NCBI RefSeq assembly: GCF_004210375.1
Contig: NC_134830.1
Coordinates: 62,553,576-62,617,575 of the forward strand
Reading direction: 5' to 3'
Length of the DNA: 64,000 nt
Source of the DNA: Tachypleus tridentatus
Taxonomy: Eukaryota > Arthropoda > Merostomata > Xiphosura > Limulidae
Positions 56,665-64,000 of the stretch are shown in pieces. A program made the translations under genes and the position numbers. Under the pieces are notes generated by a model. That model was not told the origin of the DNA and searched no databases. It saw only the letters and a list, made by a program, of their open reading frames with translations. Position 1 is the first letter of the stretch; each line of letters starts with the position of its first letter.

Positions 56665-57975
56665 ATTTCTAATGTATTTTATTTGAATATGGTCGGAATA
56701 TTGAAATTCATCGTTTTATTATTTAATTGCATCAAATTGTTCATGATGATATGTTATTATTAATAGAATGTTAAATAATATCTATTGAATCACGTTGACA
56801 TACACCTAATTGTTCTATTTTTATTTTATACCATTCAAAATATTAGCATCGAAATTACAAGGAATTTTTTTATTTGAACGCTAGTTATAAAGTTTATAAT
56901 GAATAACATCTAATGTTTTTACATCAGTTACTAATAGATATAAAAACTAAACAAAGTTTCTTGAATTAGTAAAAATCGGGAAAGCCTAAAAAAATCATCT
57001 ACGAACAATTAATGATTAAACACGCTATGTCAAAACGATTTTGAATTTGCAATTAAGCGCGTGACAGCGATGACCGATATGTAGTAGCGGTAAAATTGCA
57101 TTTATCAGAAGTATTGTATTGTAGGCCATAGATAATAAGATGACACAAAAAGTTAATCACTTTTGGAAAAGATATATAATATTCCTTTCCGAGGAAACAT
57201 GTTCATAAATTCTACTTATTGTTATATATGTGTTCATCTGGGAAACTTAAAGCGGTACAGTAATACAGGAAAACAAAGGAATACGAATGAACTTTGGATT
57301 AAGAACAATCCAAGAAGAGACATGCGCAATGGTGTATTTAATATTATGTGGGCTCAGGAGCTAATAATTTTTTATCGACCCTGCATCCCATGTAATTTTA
57401 CATAGAATAAAATTGTCATTGGGCCTCCATTAAGACCATGGACGCTGGGACTGAGCTTCCTCTAGCCCCTACCTAAATACGCTACTGGGTATGCATCAAA
57501 TTGTACTTTCGCTGTGGCAAACAATGTGCTACGTTTTGTAACAAGTCATAATCCACGAACACAATGGCTAGTGGTAAAAGCTGTAAACTTGCGCCAAGCA
57601 CTAGATACGTAAAGAATCAAAAAGGATCTTCGACTGGAAAAGTGACATAAGTCATATGCACGCAACTAGTTTCCTTAACACATCGTTTAACTCGCCGCAT
57701 ATTTTAGGAAGTTGGAGAATGAAACAGGTATCTATACTGTTCTGCAAGTAAACTTACTGGACAAGTGGCTCGATGCAGCGCATGAGTGAGTTTTTGTCCT
57801 ATACACTAAACGGCTTATAAAAAGCTACATGAAAGTGGGGTGTGAAATAAACATGACGAAGACTTTTGCAACAGAAGCTGCTTTTGACGGTCTTCAAATA
57901 GGGACCTACAAACATGGACTGCGTGCTCAAAATCTATAGCAATTTCTATTTTGAAAATATGGCATTTTCTTTACC
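56665..57975. other. Unassigned, moderately complex sequence
   Basis: No SINE or recognisable exon. The part at 57.48-57.96 kb is less AT-rich than its surroundings and could be a decayed element. Confidence 0.3.
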
Positions 57976-57980
57976 TCTTT

Positions 57981-58078
57981 CCCCTGGAGGGACAACGGTA
58001 AATCTCCAGATTATTTAACGCTAAATTCAGAACACAGCAGATAGTACGAACTGGCTTTGGTCTAACAAAAACACATTC
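57981..58078 (+). repeat. tRNA-derived SINE, family B, damaged
   Basis: cccctggagggacaacggta, aatctccagattatttaacg, acacagcagatagtacgaac, then aaaaacacattc. The B-box segment is deleted. Confidence 0.7.
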
Positions 58079-58462
58079 TTTACGTTATGTACATTAACTT
58101 TTAGTCTATAAAATAAACAAATGTTCAGAGTAGATTCGGCTGTTTCGGGTTATTAATTTCGTTATATTATAAACAACTGGGTTAACATGAAACACATTTC
58201 TCACATTCTGTATTAAATCGGAATGAAATTTTGTTTTCGGTACATAACAAGCTTTGCTCGATCCATCAAAAAGATCCATGTTTCAACGAGTTTTGTTCGC
58301 AAAACTTCCTCCTTATGAATATTCAGTCTTCTGTCCAGTCTGGAATTGAATATTTTATCAACGAATGTTTAGAAAATTATTTTTCTATTCACAAACATAT
58401 CTTTTAATTACTTTTTATTTGCTCATTCTGAAGTAATAATCATTAAACCTTTTGTAGGAACA

Positions 58463-58727
58463 GGCCCGCTATGGTCAGGTGGGTTAAGGCGTTTGACTCG
58501 TAATCTGAGGGTTGTGGGTTCGAATTCCCGTAGCACCAAACATGCTCGCCCTTTCAGCTGTGGGGGCGTTATAAAGTTACAATCAATGTCACTATTCGTT
58601 CCTAAAAGAGTAGCCCAAGAGGCGGTGTGTGGTGATGACTAGCTATTTTCCTTCTAGTCTTACACTGCTTAATTAGGGACGGCTAACGCAGATAGCCCTC
58701 GTGTAGCTTTGCGCGAAATTCAAACCA
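58463..58727 (+). repeat. tRNA-derived SINE, family A, full length
   Basis: ggcccgctatggtcaggtgg, the B box gtgggttcgaattcccg, ending gctttgcgcgaaattcaaac. Confidence 0.93.
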
Positions 58728-58814
58728 AACGTTTAAGGAACAAAACAACAACAACAAATAATTTAGCTTGATTTTTAAAAACCTTACTCGATTATCACAG
58801 TATTATTTTAGAAG

Positions 58815-59100
58815 TTCACTTGAAGAAAGAGGGGCTATGCAGTTCGATCAAGTAGAACGATTTGTTTTGTTTCGGGTTTTAATAAGGGTATGATTTTGAT
58901 ATTTCTTTATTCACTTGAAGAAAGAGGGGCTATGCAGTTCGGTCAAGTAGAACGATTTGTTTTGTTTCGGGTTTTAATAAGGGTATGATTTTGATATTTC
59001 TTTATTCACTTGAAGAAAGAGGGGCTATGCAGTTCGGTCAAGTAGAACGATTTGTTTTGTTTCGGGTTTTAATAAGGGTATGATTTTGATATTTCTTTAT
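58815..59100. repeat. Tandem repeat, 95-bp unit, 3 copies
   Basis: ttcacttgaagaaagagggg starts each unit at 58815, 58910 and 59005. Units differ at about one base, so the triplication is recent. Confidence 0.95.
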
Positions 59101-59570
59101 TGTCTTACGCTTTAGCCATTTCTATTTTACATTTTGCTGGGAGGATATTTTATAAATTAAAGTGAGTGGTAACATTTGCAGTCTGGCGCTTAAAGGGTTG
59201 AAGATGGACTTGAATTTATGAAATATGTAAAATACCAGTAAAGCAGGCTTAATTTCAAAGGCGTGGACATTTTTTTCAGAATAATATGCTCATTATATTA
59301 CCAAGATATACGAAAGAATAGAAAAATTGGTAGAAAGTATTTTATAATTTTTGCATTGGAGTCCACTTGTGATGGATAACTTTATGTGCAATGTAGAACT
59401 TCATGTAGATAAATACAGGTAGTTATAATGTAATTGATGTACATTAGGTCGCTGGGGTCAAGGGTTAAGCTCACTATCACATTTAAGTCAGTGTATATGT
59501 TCTTGTAAAATACGTTCTCTTTTTTATTTAGTTAAATCCGAAGAGTTGCATTATGATCACACCCTGTTAA
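59101..59570. other. No feature seen
   Basis: AT-rich spacer. Confidence 0.35.
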
Positions 59571-59574
59571 ATCA

Positions 59575-59657
59575 ATCTAAACCGCATTTTGATACTCGTG
59601 GTAGGAAGAACAAAGATAGCTTTTTGTGTAGCTTTGTGCTTAATAAAAAAGCAAATA
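59575..59657 (+). repeat. Degenerate tRNA-derived SINE, family B, 3' part
   Basis: aaaccgcattttgatactcg, tggtaggaagaacaaagata, gtgtagctttgtgcttaata. Confidence 0.65.
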
Positions 59658-59701
59658 AAAACTATTTATAAAAACAAACAACTGAGGAGACACATAAGAG
59701 T

Positions 59702-59926
59702 TTGGTACAAGATCGTATTAAAAACATCAAGGATACTATAAATGTTCGAAATTTGTATTGGAAAACTTCAAAGAGCTCAAAAATATGTCAACAACTACCA
59801 GATGTATATTCATCCAAGCAACTGATTATAAGTGTACCTACTTCAAACATTTTACCGCTAAAAAAATCTGAAAAAAGCAACTTTGCGGATATGAAATCAA
59901 AGATTCTGAAGAATATTCATACTTGA
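59702..59926 (+). other. Open frame of 74 codons, unknown
   Basis: It reads as Lys/Ser/Ile-rich (for example TSNILPLKKSEKSNFADMKS), outside any repeat I recognise. The start codon context and splice signals are unconvincing. It could be an exon piece or chance. Confidence 0.15.
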
Positions 59927-59929
59927 CAC

Positions 59930-60850
59930 TAAGTTTATGTTTTAGTGTTGAACACGACGAATTTGGCTCATCTGGTATAATTCAACATTCTCTTATTACC
60001 TGCTGTTCTTTTGCTGAAAAATGTTAAACGGGTGTTAAAAGAGGGAAACCTTAAGTAGCTGTTAAAGTACCGAAGCTTAGGATAGAATAAAAGAAGGCGC
60101 ACTTTTAACGAACGATCATGTGATGTTTACCAAAATCGACAGCACTAACTTTGTCGCAAAGATGTGAAGTGCTAACACTCTTGTGTAGAATCAAAAGCAG
60201 ACACCGAGAACCGACACCGAATATAGTGAATTAAAAGAGTTGCACAATAAGACATTTTCTGTTTTCTTTGCACATATTCAGATTTGTGTAATAAGTAATA
60301 AAGAAGTCTAGCTTTAACTGTATGATGATATCTTGCTATACTTACTGAACAGTTTGTGTGTGTGCAAGTCAATCTACAGAGAATATTAACTGTCGAAGGA
60401 ACTATCTAGACGTTACAAAGGTGAAATAAGAAGGGTTATATAGGTTATTTTGGTACCCTTGCAAGCTATCGTGCAATATAATACGAATTTCAACAGTCAA
60501 CTTCCATATCTCATAGAAATACTCATAGTAGAAAATGCCCTTTATATCAGCTCAGCGAAATTGCAGCTTGAAAAATAACCGTGAAGAACTACAACTATAA
60601 TTAAACCTGCTGTAACATTGAAAGTGCAGGCCAAACCCCTTAATACATTGAAGCCAGCCTTTCTACTGAGCATGGTAGTAGCAGTCGTGTTGAAGGGTAC
60701 ATCAGAGTTTTAGCTAATAATACCCCAAAAGGAGCAATTTGGCCTACGAACATTTTACTCTCTTTATTTGAACTAAGGAGATTGACCAGAGCAGAAACTT
60801 TTGAACATTTATTCGCCATGAATGTGGATCCAAGTTTCCGTCAATAAGAA
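59930..60850. other. No feature seen
   Basis: Unassigned spacer. Confidence 0.35.
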
Positions 60851-60854
60851 GAAA

Positions 60855-61045
60855 AATGTCGCGCTCCGCACTTTGAGGTCGTGGGTGCATTATAGTCTTG
60901 AGGGTGAAATCTCACTATTCGATTAGAAGACCCAACGAATTGGCAGTGGATGGTGTTGACTCGCTGTCTTTCCTCTAATCTATCACTTTAAATTATAGAT
61001 GACTAGCGTAAGTAGATCTCAAGTACCTTTGAGCAAAGAAATTCT
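60855..61045 (+). repeat. Degenerate tRNA-derived SINE, family A
   Basis: Head lost. Body pieces gtcgtgggtgcattatagtc, gaattggcagtggatggtgt and tgactagcgtaagtagatct are in the right order. Confidence 0.7.
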
Positions 61046-61386
61046 ACAAAGAACAAATGTTTCATTTACCTTAAGCTGAAAGTTTGAAGACGAAGCTTTC
61101 ATCACCAGGTGGTTTGTTACAACCTTCATAATACCATATCTATATACAAGTCCTGTATATAGCACTTATATCATTTACAAAGACGTTAAGCGTTGAGCTA
61201 TGTTGAGGAAAACATGAAAATATTATCGTCTGCTCGTTTAAACAAAATAATGATCTTTTCTTTGACCTGTGGTGACCTCATAATCATATGAATTGTGTAT
61301 TAGTTGCTTTATTGTTAAAGAACAGGTTACATCTGAAACAAGCATGCCGGATTTGCGAAGTTAATTCAAAATTAATGAAGTCATTG

Positions 61387-61657
61387 GTTTGTTTCGAATT
61401 TCGCGCAAAGCTACGAGAGGGTTATTTGCGTTAGCCGTTCATAATTTAGCAGTGTAAGATTACAGGGAAGGCAGTTGGTCATCACCGCCCACCGCTAACT
61501 TGTGGGCTACTTTTTTACCAACGAATAGTGGGATTGACCGTAAATTATAACGTCCCTACGGCCAAAAGGGTGAGCATGTTTGCTGCGACGGAGATTCGAA
61601 TCTCCGACCCGCAGATTACGAGTCGAGTGCCTTACCCACCTGGTCATGCCGGGCCTT
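61387..61657 (-). repeat. tRNA-derived SINE, family A, full length
   Basis: gtttcgaatttcgcgcaaag through to acctggtcatgccgggcctt. The B box in reverse is gagattcgaatctccgac. Confidence 0.94.
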
Positions 61658-61939
61658 GAAGCCATTGAGAATTTGCCAATCTTTGTTTTGTATAAAAAGG
61701 TATTGATTGGAAAACTTTCTTTAAAAATTTGGAGAATAGTTCAGGTTTATGCAGCTAAAACTGTTTAATTTATATTTTACACATATTTTAGATTAAATTC
61801 CGTCTTGAAACCTTTTGGTTTCAACAGGAAATATAACCCTCTCGCCCTTTCCCTTACAGTTCTCTCTGTACAAGTATAGAATCTAAGAATTAACGAGCAA
61901 AATGGGTTGTATGATCAAACGATTTCCTATTCTTTATCG

Positions 61940-62012
61940 CAACGATGCACAAGGTTCGAACCCGAAATTTTATCGCAATAAGTCCTCAAGCTTACCAACT
62001 ATCCTCCGAGGT
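61940..62012 (-). repeat. tRNA-like SINE head of another family
   Basis: Reverse strand reads cctcggaggatagttggtaa, then a B box gggttcgaaccttgtgc about 30 bases later. It has A-box and B-box spacing like a tRNA but does not match families A or B. Confidence 0.4.
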
Positions 62013-62157
62013 TGGTGGAAAGCCAAAATAATTGTATTTTATATGCATTTATGAAACTTGTTTATTAACTTTATTTTATATTTATGACAAAGCTACTAAG
62101 GCTATTTTGAAATACTAACCAGATGGATGTCAGTCAGTCAACAACACCCATCGTTGA

Positions 62158-62240
62158 TTGTCACTCTTATAACGCATCCACAGCTTTTAAGCTGTTTAAT
62201 CCGTCAATGACTGTCACTCTTATAATGCATCCACAGTTTA
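62158..62240. repeat. Imperfect duplication offset by 53 bp
   Basis: tgtcactcttataacgcatc followed by cacagctt recurs as tgtcactcttataatgcatc followed by cacagttt. Confidence 0.7.
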
Positions 62241-62343
62241 TAATGATGGGAATATTTTGTGGTGTCTTATGGATTGGAATCGGGCGCACCAGTGCCAAAA
62301 TCCAGAGCTATGTTAAGCACGCTAAAGCTCTTTTTTAAATTAT

Positions 62344-62356
62344 GGGGGGGGGGGGG
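62344..62356. repeat. Poly-G run of 13
   Basis: Uninterrupted G run in AT-rich DNA; its length may be uncertain in an assembly. Confidence 0.9.
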
Positions 62357-62412
62357 TCGTTTCCATTAAATGTTTGTTTGAGTAGTATTTTAAGCATTTT
62401 GTTTCCTCTTTA

Positions 62413-62546
62413 CCAGTCCTCTTGTGGGACAGCGATCGTTATCTCTGTGGACTTACAACGCTAGAAACCAGGTCTCAATACCCCTTGTACAATGGTTAGA
62501 GCACAGATAGTCCATTGTGCAGCTTTGTGCTTAACTATAAACAAAT
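62413..62546 (+). repeat. tRNA-derived SINE, family B, TGTGCTTAA-type tail
   Basis: cagtcctcttgtgggacagc, gtggacttacaacgctagaa, gagcacagatagtccattgt, gcagctttgtgcttaactat. Confidence 0.85.
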
Positions 62547-62939
62547 CCTCTGTTAAAGTTAAGATAAGGTGTAAATGCAATTTCATATTTGTCTGTTATC
62601 CACAAAAGACAATAATTAATTCATTTGATGGTACGTCTAACAGTTCGTTATTGTCTGATTCATATGGATTATGTCTATATGATGCAAATATTTAATTTAA
62701 CAGTTTCTTGTAAATTTTTATTGGTATTTATTGAAAATAAACCTAAATAATATAAGTCAACTGCTGGAGAGTAATTCATTTATAGCTCCACAAGTAAGTA
62801 GAAAACAACTTTTACATAAGGACTTGAGCGATAGTTAAGTTTTTATAACATTTTTGGAAAAAAAGAAGGAAATTTAAAAGGAAAATAAATTTTGGTATTA
62901 CATTGTCCATGACCAAATTTTACCTTCGTTTTTAAATTC

Positions 62940-63010
62940 AGTGGATGGCCAGGAGTAGCTTGTAGGTTATCGTGTATATCTGCAGATGATGGACCAAGGG
63001 TTCGAGACGC
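62940..63010 (+). repeat. Possible tRNA-like SINE head, third type
   Basis: ggatggccaggagtagcttg (A-box-like tagcttgtagg) and agggttcgagacgc (B-box-like) are spaced as in a tRNA. No second copy in the window confirms it. Confidence 0.3.
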
Positions 63011-64000
63011 AATGGCACTGAACATTATTCGTAATTTCAACTGTGATCGCGTTACACATGCCACATTTAATTCTATTATTCTGTTCAAAGATTCGTACTA
63101 AGCCTATGGCTGTGGATGCTGCTTGCGGCCTGTGTTCCCTGTAGTCCGGAGTTCTAAATCATGGACCGAGTTATAACTGAAACTAAAAGGATCATTTATC
63201 CCACTTGCGCTTAAGGAACTGTTCAGGTTGGTTGAAAATACAGTTCACAACGAGGGAAAGTTTACAGCTGTGTTATACGATTGCCTACGAAGAGGCGTTC
63301 TCGCTCTCTGATTTATAGAACAACAGAGTCCAGATTTCACTAGTCTCTGCAGCGACGTCCATACACGCAGAATGAATAAACGTCATAACCGTATGGTGAG
63401 TAGTTAGAACGAAGAGCTTGGTGTTGAAAAATATAGTTTGGGAGACACAGGGTTACCTGTAATCTTTGCCCTCTGTCACTTACTGTCTTTGTGTTTGATT
63501 TCTCAGTTTCGGAAAAGAGCCGTTACTTCTGGTGTTTATTTTTGTTGTTAGCAACAAGAGTATCTAATAATTGTAAATTTTCGAATTTATGGCCGATTCA
63601 CAATTACAATTTTCCAGCTATAACCACTATAAACTGTAATAGATCATGTTCCCCACGTACTATTTGTAGGGTTTTTCGTCACTTTTTCCATCATTTTAAG
63701 ACCTTACGGTTGATAATATTAAGCTTTGCAGTGCTAAGTACAGCTTCAATAATTATTTGTCAGAGGGAAACAAATTATTAACAAAATACTCTCTGCTCAA
63801 TCTAAACACGACGATTACTCCCAACTTCTACTAGTCAGGTAAATAATTAAGCTTCTTATATTTAAATTTCCTACAGTCCGTCACCATTATTTAAAGATAA
63901 ATATGAACCTAATTCATTTTACATGTAAATAGTCAAATATGTTCCACGAATTTTTGTTCATCTAGAAATAAAAACATTGTTGCTACTTATGAGTTGTTTT
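63011..64000. other. No feature seen
   Basis: End of window. The short frame at 63491-63781 has no recognisable domain. Confidence 0.35.

Noticed and set aside
57163..57405. 80-codon + frame
   Set aside because: No recognisable family and no supporting signals.

Overview
The window is AT-rich eukaryotic DNA with GT-AG introns, many tRNA-derived SINEs and decayed transposons. It is most likely an arthropod, and by my recollection of the repeat families and the LRR protein type, a chelicerate such as a horseshoe crab. That assignment is inference: nothing here fixes the species. Most of the long open frames are intron, repeat or antisense noise. I can support two host genes well, one fragment moderately, and one locus only weakly.

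Layout. (1) 236-8853, + strand: the last eight exons of an acid sphingomyelinase gene (SMPD1 family), 344 residues up to a stop codon; the 5' part lies outside the window. Its introns hold only two old SINEs. (2) 8854-17460: AT-rich downstream DNA with almost no repeats, with a less AT-rich patch at about 15.8-16.5 kb. (3) 17.46-21.4 kb: the first dense SINEs, then a small locus with competing open frames on both strands (20.66-21.17 kb). (4) 21449-31088, + strand: a three-exon secreted leucine-rich-repeat gene, 383 residues, of the type often named after the non-catalytic subunit of Oplophorus luciferase. Its first intron contains an antisense 3.3 kb Penelope-like retroelement (PLE) flanked by 12-bp target-site duplications, and an inverted SINE pair. 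Its second intron contains a PLE tail joined to a truncated SINE. (5) 31.1-64 kb: gene-poor, repeat-rich DNA. It holds about 30 SINE copies, a 56/58-bp satellite array, 33-bp and 95-bp tandem repeats, a decayed transposase relic, a second PLE reverse-transcriptase fragment, a dead mariner, and a possible last exon of a rhodopsin-type receptor on the minus strand (47274-47630) with two compensating frame changes.

The two main genes are unrelated in function: a lysosomal or secreted lipid hydrolase and a secreted LRR protein. They share a strand and are separated by about 12.6 kb. I found no convincing new biological system. The leads most worth checking are the PLE's structure (a gag-like frame downstream of RT and GIY-YIG, an inverted tail and a hammerhead-like motif), the receptor exon, the two-strand locus at 20.7-21.2 kb, and a duplicated non-SINE segment attached to two SINE copies.
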